42,711 bases of DNA from positions 1-42,711 of the forward strand of contig CAISVF010000191.1 in the NCBI GenBank assembly GCA_903888765.1, written 5' to 3'. Source of the DNA: an uncultured Verrucomicrobia subdivision 3 bacterium (lineage in GTDB: Bacteria; Verrucomicrobiota; Verrucomicrobiia; Limisphaerales; UBA11358). The translations under genes were made by a program, and so were the position numbers. The notes below the pieces were generated by a model, which searched no databases, had not been told where the DNA came from, and saw only the letters and a list, made by a program, of their open reading frames with translations. This document shows positions 32,614 to 41,189 of this stretch, piece by piece. How positions within the stretch are numbered: the stretch's first letter is position 1; every line of letters begins with the position of its first letter.

Positions 32614-35562
32614 TTAATATAAATAAAATTGCCGGACAATGGACTCGTCAATCTTTAGCCGCACCACCTGCTCACTGACCGGCACGATGGCTTTGGAATA
32701 AATTGAGCCAAACACCTGCCCTTGATGAATCGTCCGCCAGGTGCCGTCCTTTTGGCTAACCTGCAATTCAAATCGCTTGCCCTGCCCGCGCCGATAGACG
32801 GGATTATCAATCATAAATTCCAAGTGACTAATATATTTTTCTGCGCCCAAATCCACCACAAAAAATCCGTCCCGATCTTGTGTCGCCGCCCGCCCCTGGG
32901 TCAGAGAACCGGCCGATGACATTGCTTCAATCAATGCTTCGAGCGGGCGGTCGAATTCCAGTTTCAAAATGGCGTCCGGCTTTTCATTTTCTGCCGTCAG
33001 CCATTTTTTTGTGATAAGTTTCGCGGGTATTTCCGGAATTTTTGCACCGCCAGTAAACGTGTGGATGTAAACCACATTGCTGCGCACGGTGCTGTTCGGC
33101 CAAGGTGCGCCTCTGGTGCCGGTGATGCTTTCACCATATTTTTTCAGCCACCCGGAAGTGATGCGGCCGGGTGCGGGCAAACCGTCGAGCATCGGTGGCA
33201 GTCCGAAAAGATAATTACGGTCGGCGCAAGCCACCGCGACCAAAGTATGTATGCGATTTTCAAAGGTGGAAAAATCCACCACGTCCGCGCGGCGCGATGC
33301 CGGGGTGACCCGCAGCGAATGCACTTTGCCGCCGCGATAAACACACTCAACAGTCGTGTTGTTGTTGGCGCACAGTTTGAACGAGACATCCCAATTTTCC
33401 GGCCACGCGGGTAGCAGGTAAATTATATTGCCGTCGCTCTGGAGCAACATACTTTGTAATGCGTTCGCCGAATTGGCGCCGTGGTCGTTGTCCGGCGTGC
33501 CGTCCATTTTCGTTTCCCAGAATGCCGGAAACCGTGGGCGCGGTCGTGATGGAAACGGCGCATCGGGATCCACATTCCCATTCCATGCGATGAACTGGTC
33601 ATTGAAATTGATGCTGACCAATCGCGCCGCCTCGCGTGCCAGCCCCAGATAAGCCGCCTGCACCGGCGCAGACTGCCAGCCGCCGGTCTCGACGGGTTGC
33701 TTGTCGTCCGTGCCGTCCAGACTCGTCGTGCGCACATGAAACGATTGCCGTGCCGGCGCGAGTTGATCGGGGGTACCCAGCCATGCCTGCCGGAACGGAT
33801 AAACGGAATACAGCTCTGGCGACTCGCAAATTTCGCGCCCGGACTCGTATTTATTACCGACCGCCAGCAAATCCAGGCCCCGAATCCGACGTGTCGGCAT
33901 CGGCGGCAATTCACTCAGCAGGCTGGTCCACTGCGACTGGCGTTCCGCGCCGATGTCGAAAGTCAACAACTTCGTCAGCACATAGCGCAGCGCGGTGATT
34001 TCAGTGTTGGGATTCGTCACCGGCTGGTAGGTTTCCACTGCAGCGGCGGGCGACATGACCATTTTCCCCGCCACATCGCGCTTTGGAAACTGCAATTCGT
34101 AAAACTTGATGAACTCGTCCGCGCAAGGCAGCAGGATTTCATCGAGAAATTTTTTATCGCGCGCGTGCTCATAATACTCGCACATCATCGCCGGCGTTTC
34201 GAGCGTCGCCAGAAAATGATAACGCAAATGCTGCGGCACATGGTCCCAGTTGAAAACGCCAACGTTGCGCCACCAGCTCGCCTCCATGATGAACGCGCCG
34301 TCGTGATGAAAAATATTCTTGCAGCGGTCGCGGCAAATCTCCAGCCCATCACGGACAAATTGCATTCCCGGCAACATCGTGTCGAAATCGCCGCGCGCCG
34401 GCATCGCCCAATATGGATGCCGCGTGTTCTGCCACATGAAGGATAGCACCGCCCAGTCACGGTCGTCCGCCGACACCGGCTTTGGTTTCGGACCGGAAAA
34501 GCCGAGCGCACCTGCTGGCATATCCATCGTAAAAATCGAACCATTGTACGGCGGTGGCACTGCGCCGCGGCTGGCGGTCGCTTCGCAGAAACGCTCCAAC
34601 GCGTAACGTTGTGTAAGTTCAAAAGCATTCGTTGCCGCTTGAATTTCCTTGTGCCCGGCATACGCCTTCGCGCCCTGCGGAAATTGCTCAAAGCGGCACT
34701 GATCCAAATTAATTTTGTCTTGTCCGCAACCAGTGACAAAAATGTAGCTGCGATTCCAAAAAACTTTCCACCATTCACAGTGAGCTATCCACTCTGACTT
34801 CACCGGCTTTTCCAATTCAGCGAACCATTCCCCCAGAGAGGGCGTCTGACTCGACAATACACGAACTGACAGGTCTATTTTGCGGGCGGCGGTAAGTTTA
34901 AGTGTGCGTTTCTCCGCGCGAAAAAATCCTTCACCGCTCATGCGGCAACCGGATGTCCGGTTTAAGATGGGATCAACCACCTTGGCGGCAAACTCGGACG
35001 TATTCTGGGACTGGACGTGTTTCATCCATCCCGAGGAGACATTGCGATACCCCCATGCCAGCCGGTTAGCTCCGTCGGTCAATTCCTCGCATGGTCGCAG
35101 CGCTTCGAAACTCGCGACAGCATCCACCGGCTTTTGGCTGTCGCCGGTGACGCGAATCACCGGCGCATTCGCATCCACCCAGACGCGTAAGTGCATGCCG
35201 CCGGAATGAATCTCAACTGCTCCCTCGCATAGCACTAGCGTTTGTTGAAAATCATTTGTCAACAGCGGGGGCGAGAACTGCACGCGCACGCGCCCGAGCT
35301 TTTTCAGCAAATGCGCCGAGTCATAAGCATCCACCTTGCTAACATAAAAAAGCAGGTCGCCGCGTGGCTCCACCCACACATTGGCACCGGCATCGCCGTT
35401 TCCCAAAGGCATCGATCCGAAGGAATCCGCACTCGGCACCGTCCAGACAACGTTGCACCCGTCAAGATTTCCGCCCCCCTGCGCCGCCAGCGGTTGCAGC
35501 AGCAGGCCCGCCAGCGCCAAGGCAACCGGTTTCAACGCGTTTTTGAACCAAAGACTTTTCAT
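32614..35562 (-). CDS. DUF5703-type (GH95-like) secreted glycoside hydrolase with C-terminal discoidin domain
   Basis: A 982-residue exported protein (signal about 1-28, LLLQPLAAQ). The N-terminal beta-sandwich is the DUF5703 type (WTVPSADSFGSMPLGNGDAG, then DLLFYVSKVDAYDSAHLLKK). The centre is an (alpha/alpha)6-barrel-like region with GSIFTMDMPAGALGF, HHDGAFIMEASWWRNVGVFN and NWDHVPQHLRYHF, as in GH95 alpha-L-fucosidase or galactosidase relatives. A C-terminal beta-sandwich (GFFVVDLGAEKYISHLEFMI) is discoidin-like. Catalytic residues and substrate are not established for this group; an exo-acting role on a branched pectin side chain fits the operon. The start is supported by the single clear signal peptide. 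Confidence 0.8.
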   Translation of the reverse strand: MKSLWFKNALKPVALALAGLLLQPLAAQGGGNLDGCNVVWTVPSADSFGSMPLGNGDAGANVWVEPRGDLLFYVSKVDAYDSAHLLKKLGRVRVQFSPPLLTNDFQQTLVLCEGAVEIHSGGMHLRVWVDANAPVIRVTGDSQKPVDAVASFEALRPCEELTDGANRLAWGYRNVSSGWMKHVQSQNTSEFAAKVVDPILNRTSGCRMSGEGFFRAEKRTLKLTAARKIDLSVRVLSSQTPSLGEWFAELEKPVKSEWIAHCEWWKVFWNRSYIFVTGCGQDKINLDQCRFEQFPQGAKAYAGHKEIQAATNAFELTQRYALERFCEATASRGAVPPPYNGSIFTMDMPAGALGFSGPKPKPVSADDRDWAVLSFMWQNTRHPYWAMPARGDFDTMLPGMQFVRDGLEICRDRCKNIFHHDGAFIMEASWWRNVGVFNWDHVPQHLRYHFLATLETPAMMCEYYEHARDKKFLDEILLPCADEFIKFYELQFPKRDVAGKMVMSPAAAVETYQPVTNPNTEITALRYVLTKLLTFDIGAERQSQWTSLLSELPPMPTRRIRGLDLLAVGNKYESGREICESPELYSVYPFRQAWLGTPDQLAPARQSFHVRTTSLDGTDDKQPVETGGWQSAPVQAAYLGLAREAARLVSINFNDQFIAWNGNVDPDAPFPSRPRPRFPAFWETKMDGTPDNDHGANSANALQSMLLQSDGNIIYLLPAWPENWDVSFKLCANNNTTVECVYRGGKVHSLRVTPASRRADVVDFSTFENRIHTLVAVACADRNYLFGLPPMLDGLPAPGRITSGWLKKYGESITGTRGAPWPNSTVRSNVVYIHTFTGGAKIPEIPAKLITKKWLTAENEKPDAILKLEFDRPLEALIEAMSSAGSLTQGRAATQDRDGFFVVDLGAEKYISHLEFMIDNPVYRRGQGKRFELQVSQKDGTWRTIHQGQVFGSIYSKAIVPVSEQVVRLKIDESIVRQFYLY

Positions 35563-35563
35563 T

Positions 35564-37882
35564 TCAATAACAACGGATTTCGTAAATGGACGCAGAAGGA
35601 TCGCCGTTGCTTGCGGTGATGACGACGCGGATTTTGTCCGTCGCTAAGGCGGTGGCAAACTTATGTCGGCGCAAGCGCTGATAGTTGTCTTTGACCTCCA
35701 GCGCGCGCTGCCATTTTCCGCTTGCGAAGACTTCAATGGCGTAATCGCGCGGGCATTGCGGATCACGATAGAACGGCGCGTAGGCGTGATATTCGCGGAC
35801 GAGATGTCCGGGAAAAACCAACTGCACTTCGGATATATTTTCCGGTTTGGCCCAGCTCAGCTCCAACCACTGCGGCAATTCTTGCGTCGCGTCGGAAACC
35901 CACAGGTTCGTGGTGCGATGTGGGCGGGTAACGCCAGACAACACTTGATCAGCGGCAAATGATCTCTGCGGCGGTGAAATGCGGTAGGCCAGCGTGTGGC
36001 CATTGCCAAAGCGGCGCATCCGGTTCGGCGAAATCGCATACATCGCCATGTGACCGGGAATGATTTTATGCGCTGCGTGCCAGGACAAATGTTGATTGGG
36101 CAATGCATCCAGCCGCAGATAACTTCCCACCTCAAGCGTGGCGGGCAGTTCCAGGTTCAGTTTCCAAGTCACCCAATGATTTTTTCCCGGTGGCACCGTG
36201 AGTTTGGCTGTGGCAAGCGGCGCGCTGGGTTCAGCGCGGTAATCCCAGATGTGTTCCGCAACCAAAAGTTGAACTTCCACCGTCTCGATGACCGAGTTGT
36301 CATTGGAGAGACAAAGTTCGAGACTCTGGATGCGCCCGCCTTCCGTGGCGATCAACTGGCCGCGCCGGGTTTCGAGTCGCTCGATGCCGTATTGCGGTTG
36401 GTCGCGCCAGATTTTCAAGCCGTCGTGAAAACCCGACGTCTCCGGCGCAACGCCGTGAACGGCCAGTTCACTGCTCGCGGTAACTTTTGCTGAACGCGCC
36501 AAATTTTTTTCATCGGTGCTCCGATAGTTCGGCAGAAAGCCACCATTCGCGAGCAGCCGCTGCTGAATTTCGCCGATGTCCTGCGCGACAAGTTCATCGA
36601 AATCGTGCCCACGTTGCAGACCAATCGCCGCAGCGACGCCGGCGGCCTCGCCCATGATCGCCGTCGTGCCCATGACGCGTATTGTGCCTAGCGCAGCGTG
36701 CGTAACGCTCACGTTGCGACCTGCCATCATCAAGTTGTCGCAATCCTTCGCGAGCAAGATGCGCAGCGGAATCCCGTAAGGCCCACAGTAAGACATCGCC
36801 GAGTAATCACTAAACGTATCGTATTCATTTTCATGACCACCCGCCGCCGCGGACGGCTCAGAACTTTTCGCCAGTAAGCCGCCTGGCGTGTGCAAATCCA
36901 CGAACCAGCCGCCGAATGCGATTTCATCCGGGAATACGGTCTTGTTCAAAATATCGTGCTCGTTCATGAAGTAACGCCCCATGATGCGACGGCTCTCACG
37001 TTTGCCGGGCACTTGGCCGATCCAATCGAGCGCGTAATTTCGAACGAGGTCCATCGTCTTGGGGTCTTTGTTCTTCATCCAATCCCAGACGCCGAGCGCG
37101 TGGCGCGTGAGTTCGTGGCGAATGGTCTCAGTGTCGTAAATCGTGTGATACGGCACGCCGATTTCAAGCCACCAGAATCCTCCGCGCTTCTCTTTCGGCA
37201 AGCGCCCTTGCTGGTAGAAATAACTCGCGTCTTCGTGCTTCACAGCCCAGTCCGGCGCTTTGAAGGGTGCGGGCGCGCCGGTGTCGCGCGTGAGGAAATG
37301 TATAGAATTACCCATCGTGTCGTTGCTCGCTTTGGATGGCGCATGTGGCTCATTGAATTCATCGCGTCCTTCCGAACCCATGCGCCAGAGGCAACCTGCC
37401 TGGTCAGCCACAACGCCATCACCAGTGCAATCAATGAAGGTTTTCGCTTCGAGCCGAAGTTCCATTTCCGCGTTCTGCACCACGGCGAGAATGGCGGTGA
37501 TGTTGCGCTGGTCGCGCATTTCCACACTGCGGATGTCTGTGTTCAGATGCAGCGTCAGATGCAGGGTGGTCTGCGCGAGGTCGTATAGCACCATGTCCCA
37601 TACGCTGTTGGTCCAGCCGTTCTCATAAATCTCAGCGTGATTTCGCGCACGCTCCTCGATAAGCACCTCGCTGATGATGCCCGTCTCGCGCGCATACGCG
37701 TGGAACGCTGCCGCGCCGTGCGGCGTGACGCCGACTTCGGAAGAACTATTGCCGCCCAGCACGGGACGATTGTGAACGAGACAGGTTTTAGCGCCGTTGC
37801 GGGCCGCGGCGACCGCCGCACAAAAGCCGGCCAATCCGCCACCGCAGACAACAATGTCATAGTTTTCTTTTACAGTTTTCAT
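35564..37882 (-). CDS. FAD-dependent oxidoreductase (FAD_oxidored family) with C-terminal beta-sandwich
   Basis: A 772-residue protein without a signal peptide. It opens with an FAD-binding Rossmann motif (YDIVVCGGGLAGFCAAVAAA) and the LGGNSSSEVGV motif. Later come FIDCTGDGVVADQAGC and DNLMMAGRNVSVTHAALGTI with RVMGTTAIMGEAAGVAAA, the usual FAD/substrate signature of this family. The last 300 residues form beta-sandwich sequence; the final part (LELSWAKPENISEVQLVF... DYAIEVFASGKW) looks like a discoidin fold, unexpected in a cytoplasmic enzyme. Members occur often in polysaccharide loci of Verrucomicrobia and Planctomycetes, but the substrate is unknown; oxidation of an imported sugar is an inference. 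It lies one base upstream of the DUF5703 gene. Confidence 0.85.
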   Translation of the reverse strand: MKTVKENYDIVVCGGGLAGFCAAVAAARNGAKTCLVHNRPVLGGNSSSEVGVTPHGAAAFHAYARETGIISEVLIEERARNHAEIYENGWTNSVWDMVLYDLAQTTLHLTLHLNTDIRSVEMRDQRNITAILAVVQNAEMELRLEAKTFIDCTGDGVVADQAGCLWRMGSEGRDEFNEPHAPSKASNDTMGNSIHFLTRDTGAPAPFKAPDWAVKHEDASYFYQQGRLPKEKRGGFWWLEIGVPYHTIYDTETIRHELTRHALGVWDWMKNKDPKTMDLVRNYALDWIGQVPGKRESRRIMGRYFMNEHDILNKTVFPDEIAFGGWFVDLHTPGGLLAKSSEPSAAAGGHENEYDTFSDYSAMSYCGPYGIPLRILLAKDCDNLMMAGRNVSVTHAALGTIRVMGTTAIMGEAAGVAAAIGLQRGHDFDELVAQDIGEIQQRLLANGGFLPNYRSTDEKNLARSAKVTASSELAVHGVAPETSGFHDGLKIWRDQPQYGIERLETRRGQLIATEGGRIQSLELCLSNDNSVIETVEVQLLVAEHIWDYRAEPSAPLATAKLTVPPGKNHWVTWKLNLELPATLEVGSYLRLDALPNQHLSWHAAHKIIPGHMAMYAISPNRMRRFGNGHTLAYRISPPQRSFAADQVLSGVTRPHRTTNLWVSDATQELPQWLELSWAKPENISEVQLVFPGHLVREYHAYAPFYRDPQCPRDYAIEVFASGKWQRALEVKDNYQRLRRHKFATALATDKIRVVITASNGDPSASIYEIRCY

Positions 37883-37888
37883 AAAAAT

Positions 37889-39154
37889 TCAATTTGTATT
37901 CGCACGTTTGCGCAGATTCCAGATGAGCAGCAGTGCCACTGGATACAGTACCGCCATCACGTAGAAACAGTCGTTGTAGGAACGATGGTCAATAAACCAC
38001 GCCACCGCCTTGTTCATAAAAAAGCCGCCAAGCGCGCTGCCGCACGCAATGACGCCAAAAGCCGTGCCGAGAATCCGTTGCGGCACGATGTCCACGACCA
38101 GCGACGTGATATTGCCCAGCCATGCGGTTGAGGCGTAGGCCACGATCATCGCCATGACGATAGCCGTCATCACCGTCGGCGCGGCGGGAACGAAGCCCAT
38201 CAGCGGAGCAAGACAAGTACTGATCAGCATGATCCAAAGCCGTGCAGCGGCAGGAATGACGCCACGTTTAACCAGCCGGCCGGAGAGAAATCCCCCGACC
38301 GTGAAACCAATCGTTGCCGCGGCAAAAATCATCCACATGATAGCGACACCTTTCTGGTCGAGACCGCGAACGTCGCGGAGATATTTGGGAAACCAGAACT
38401 GGAAAAAATACCACGCCGGATCGGTGATGAGTCGCGCGAGCATCAATTGCCACACGAGCGGTTCACGCAGGACTCTTTGCCAGAGGGCCAACTCGGTTTC
38501 TTTCGGCGCTGCATTCGACGCTTTGGTCGATGCGAGATTGGCCGCGAGAAAATGCTTTTCCTTGTCCGTCATGTGCGGATGTGCTGTCGGACTTTTATAA
38601 AGCCAAAGCCAGAGAAACAGCCACAGCAACGCCACGACAGGCGTCACCGCGAACACCCAGCGCCAGCCAAAGCGATCAGCAATGAGCGCGACCATCACTG
38701 GCGCAATCGTCGCGCCGACTGCGCCACCGGCGCTGTATATTCCGACGGCCATTCCCCGCTCGGAAGCAGGAAACCACTCAGACACGGCCTTGGGCGAATC
38801 GGTGTAGCAAACCGCTTCGCCCAGCCCGAGCATGAACCGTAGCCCGCAAATCTGGCCGAGCGAACGCGCCATACCGGTAAGCGCATTGGCCATCGTCCAC
38901 CACGCGACAAACAGCGCGAGACTCCATCGCACGCCAAGCTTGTCCACCACGCGGCCGGACAACAGATTTGCTAACGTATAAGCGATAAGAAAATAGTTGA
39001 TGATGCTCGCGTATTCCTGATTGCTAATGTTCAGGTCCTTTTGAATTGTCGTCGCGAGCAGGCCGAGGACGTTCCGGTCAACGTAGTTCAACAACGCCGC
39101 CATGAAGAGAGCGCAGGCCAGAATCCAGCGAAGATAGGGAACTTTGAGTGCCAT
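37889..39154 (-). CDS. MFS transporter, hexuronate/sugar-acid type (ACS family)
   Basis: A 421-residue integral membrane protein with about 12 hydrophobic segments. Signature parts are ALLNYVDRNVLGLLATTIQK (first helix and loop), GRVVDKLGVRW between helices 2 and 3, LGLGEAVCYTDSPKAVSEWF in helix 4-5, and FFQFWFPKYLRDVRGLDQKG in the second half. These match the anion:cation symporter family that includes ExuT (galacturonate/glucuronate). It is the only transporter in the operon and presumably takes up the released monosaccharide or a small oligosaccharide with protons. No SusC/SusD pair is present, so outer-membrane passage would use general porins. The neighbouring hydrolases suggest a pectic product, though rhamnose or galactose cannot be excluded. 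Confidence 0.9.
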   Translation of the reverse strand: MALKVPYLRWILACALFMAALLNYVDRNVLGLLATTIQKDLNISNQEYASIINYFLIAYTLANLLSGRVVDKLGVRWSLALFVAWWTMANALTGMARSLGQICGLRFMLGLGEAVCYTDSPKAVSEWFPASERGMAVGIYSAGGAVGATIAPVMVALIADRFGWRWVFAVTPVVALLWLFLWLWLYKSPTAHPHMTDKEKHFLAANLASTKASNAAPKETELALWQRVLREPLVWQLMLARLITDPAWYFFQFWFPKYLRDVRGLDQKGVAIMWMIFAAATIGFTVGGFLSGRLVKRGVIPAAARLWIMLISTCLAPLMGFVPAAPTVMTAIVMAMIVAYASTAWLGNITSLVVDIVPQRILGTAFGVIACGSALGGFFMNKAVAWFIDHRSYNDCFYVMAVLYPVALLLIWNLRKRANTN

Positions 39155-39157
39155 GGG

Positions 39158-41095
39158 TTATTGTTGTTCCCAGAATTCCCAACTCAAACCAGGCAGACTC
39201 GGCGAAATCGTTCCGCCAGACAAGGTGCCGATTTCAAGGCCACGACAATTTTCGCCCGCATCTTCGGGCGTATAGCGGAAGCCTTTGAATGTCTCATTGG
39301 TTAGGCCGGTTGCGACGGAAAAGTTATGTTCGCTCAAATTGCGGTTTGAAATGGCGATGGTGAGCTTGCCGTCTGGACGGCGAAACGCGAGCACGCGCGC
39401 GTTGGTTTGGTAAACTTTTTCTGCCACCGCCACGGCGACCGAATCCCACGGCAGGTGCCGGGTAAAACTGCCGACCGCGTGCCAGTTGTAATGGTTGAAA
39501 ATCCAATGCCCAGGTTCGACGCCGCGTGCTTTTTGCTCTAGGGCCACCGCCTGTGAACGAATTTGCATCGGCAGATTCATGCCGATCTGCGGCTTGAAAG
39601 TCGCTGCGTCCGCCGGTTCCAAAAAAACGCTGTGGGCGACAGCCATTCCACCCGGTGCTGGTATTCTGATTATGCCCGCTGGAAAATTGCGCTGGTAAAT
39701 CGTATCCGTGCCGCCGGGCCAAGCGGCGGTCATTCCCGTTTTTTTCCAGGCTGCCGGCAGCTTGTTCGCCAAGCGTGAATCCGCGAGCAGAAAAACCGTG
39801 ACGGTTTGATTGACGAGAAAATTGTAGGCGATGGCCGGCTTTCCATCGGCGGGCAGTTTGGCGGAAACCATTTCCAGTTTTTTCAACGACGCCGGCAATT
39901 GGGTAAACTCTGGCCCGCTCGGCCAGCGACGAAATGGTTCTGCGGAAGGCGGCGGGTTGGTATCGAGGCGTGATTTCCAGAAGCCGAGCGAGTAGCCGCT
40001 GGCCTCGGCGTTCTCCACCGGCTTGAGGGCGTGGATCCAGAACCACATCGGATTTTCAGCGAGCTGAAATGAATTCATGATGTGCTGCACGGTGTTCAAG
40101 CAGCGCTCCGGGCTCGTGCCGCCGGTGAGATATTCGTATTCGTTCTGAAACCAGGGGCGCCGCGGTAGTGCGGCGGGAAACTCTTCGTGGATTTTACGCG
40201 GTGTCTCCGATGGTGATCCGACGATATGAACACAATAGGCGTCCACGAGCGCGGCGACTTTCGGATCTTTCATGCCGCCGCCGATGAACTTGCCGAGACC
40301 GTGGCCGGTGTCCGCGAAGATGAAAATGTTAGGGTCATGGTTCCGAACCGCGCCCGCGACGGCACTGAAAGCACGAACGTAACTGCGCGAATCAGGATAC
40401 TCGCATGAAGAATAGATGGCGTGGTTTACGTCCGGCTCGTTTTGGAGACCAAACATGGAAACTTTTAGTCCCGAATCAGCCAGCGTGCGTATATCCGTGA
40501 TGACAGACTGCGCCAAGTCGGCGAGAAATCGGTTCGTGTCGCCATGATAATCAGCTTCGTCCACAAAGCCCGGGGCGAAACAGCGCAAACGGTTGCCCGG
40601 ATCATTTTCGTGAGCGCCAACGTAAGATTGCGTTCCTTTCCAAAATGGCGCAGGCGACCAATATTCAAAGGAAAGTCCTTCAACGCCGGCTTGGGCGAGA
40701 AGATCGCGCAATTCCGTCAATTGATCAGGCCAGCGTGGTTGCAGAGATTTTTTCTCCGCGTCCAACCCGCGCCAGTAAAGTCCGCCAGCCAGGCGACAAT
40801 AGCGGAAGCCGCGCAACATTTCCTTCGCCAGCCGCCCGCGTTCGGCGGGAACAAGGTCGTGTGGCACGCCGAGTGGCGCTTCGGGCAACCCATGGTTGCC
40901 TGAACCAATCGAGTCCAACTGGATTTCAAACCCGATGCCCTTGATGAGCTGCTTCGGCTGGTCGGGGTGAATGGTAAACCTGCTTTCAATTGTCAACGGA
41001 ACAGTTTCAGAAGCAGAGCGAACGGGATCACCGGCTTGCAAATTCAAGCCTGTGTCCAAAATCATCATCAGGCCAATGCCGAAGACAAATCTCAT
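39158..41095 (-). CDS. Secreted GH30-like glycoside hydrolase (clan GH-A)
   Basis: A 645-residue exported protein (signal about 1-22). After a short beta-strand (LTIESRFTIHPDQPKQLIKG) comes a TIM barrel with FRYCRLAGGLYWRGLDAEKK, SFEYWSPAPFWKGTQ, the acid/base Glu220 in MFGLQNEPDVNH and the nucleophile Glu319 in WFQNEYEYLTGG. The C-terminal 200 residues are the beta-sandwich typical of GH30 and relatives (HWIFNHYNWHAVGSFTRHLP, AISNRNLSEHNFSV). Substrates of GH30 include glucuronoxylan, beta-1,6-galactan and rhamnogalacturonan side chains; a galactan substrate would fit the operon. It is the first gene of the operon. A TATAAT lies 11 bases before its start codon, so the transcript might be almost leaderless. 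Confidence 0.82.
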   Translation of the reverse strand: MRFVFGIGLMMILDTGLNLQAGDPVRSASETVPLTIESRFTIHPDQPKQLIKGIGFEIQLDSIGSGNHGLPEAPLGVPHDLVPAERGRLAKEMLRGFRYCRLAGGLYWRGLDAEKKSLQPRWPDQLTELRDLLAQAGVEGLSFEYWSPAPFWKGTQSYVGAHENDPGNRLRCFAPGFVDEADYHGDTNRFLADLAQSVITDIRTLADSGLKVSMFGLQNEPDVNHAIYSSCEYPDSRSYVRAFSAVAGAVRNHDPNIFIFADTGHGLGKFIGGGMKDPKVAALVDAYCVHIVGSPSETPRKIHEEFPAALPRRPWFQNEYEYLTGGTSPERCLNTVQHIMNSFQLAENPMWFWIHALKPVENAEASGYSLGFWKSRLDTNPPPSAEPFRRWPSGPEFTQLPASLKKLEMVSAKLPADGKPAIAYNFLVNQTVTVFLLADSRLANKLPAAWKKTGMTAAWPGGTDTIYQRNFPAGIIRIPAPGGMAVAHSVFLEPADAATFKPQIGMNLPMQIRSQAVALEQKARGVEPGHWIFNHYNWHAVGSFTRHLPWDSVAVAVAEKVYQTNARVLAFRRPDGKLTIAISNRNLSEHNFSVATGLTNETFKGFRYTPEDAGENCRGLEIGTLSGGTISPSLPGLSWEFWEQQ

Positions 41096-41106
41096 TCTGT
41101 GGCTTC

Positions 41107-41112
41107 ATTATA
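41107..41112 (-). promoter_or_regulatory. Candidate -10 hexamer of the hydrolase operon
   Basis: The minus strand reads TATAAT, a perfect -10 hexamer, 11 bases before the GH30 start codon. No -35 match lies 16-18 bases upstream (GGATGC there), so a regulator-dependent promoter or chance are both possible. Confidence 0.25.
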
Positions 41113-41118
41113 GGCAAA

Positions 41119-41172
41119 TTACAACCAGTGCATCCACCATAGTTTGCGCCAATTTTCATAGAATTTGCGCAT
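41119..41172 (-). other. Tryptophan-rich 17-codon open frame before the operon
   Basis: The frame encodes MRKFYENWRKLWWMHWL, four Trp in seventeen residues, and stops 23 bases before the GH30 start. It lacks a visible ribosome-binding site. It could be a leader peptide or the last residues of a gene cut off by the insertion sequence to its right, since the frame stays open upstream. Confidence 0.25.
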
Positions 41173-41189
41173 GGTTGCCAAGTGATTGG

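Larger units (their letters stand above)
21977..41095 (-). other. Nine-gene SusCD-free polysaccharide utilisation operon
   Basis: Nine consecutive minus-strand genes with gaps of 3, 6, 1, 6, 3, 4, 43 and 13 bases, too close for separate promoters except possibly before the GH2 gene. The order of transcription is GH30-like, MFS transporter, FAD oxidoreductase, DUF5703, GH16-like (broken), GH106, GH106, GH2, esterase. All but the transporter and oxidoreductase carry signal peptides. A XylR-type regulator gene is convergent at the far end. Two alpha-L-rhamnosidase-like enzymes plus a beta-galactosidase-like enzyme and esterases point to an acetylated rhamnose/galactose glycan; the exact substrate is inferred. 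Confidence 0.8.
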
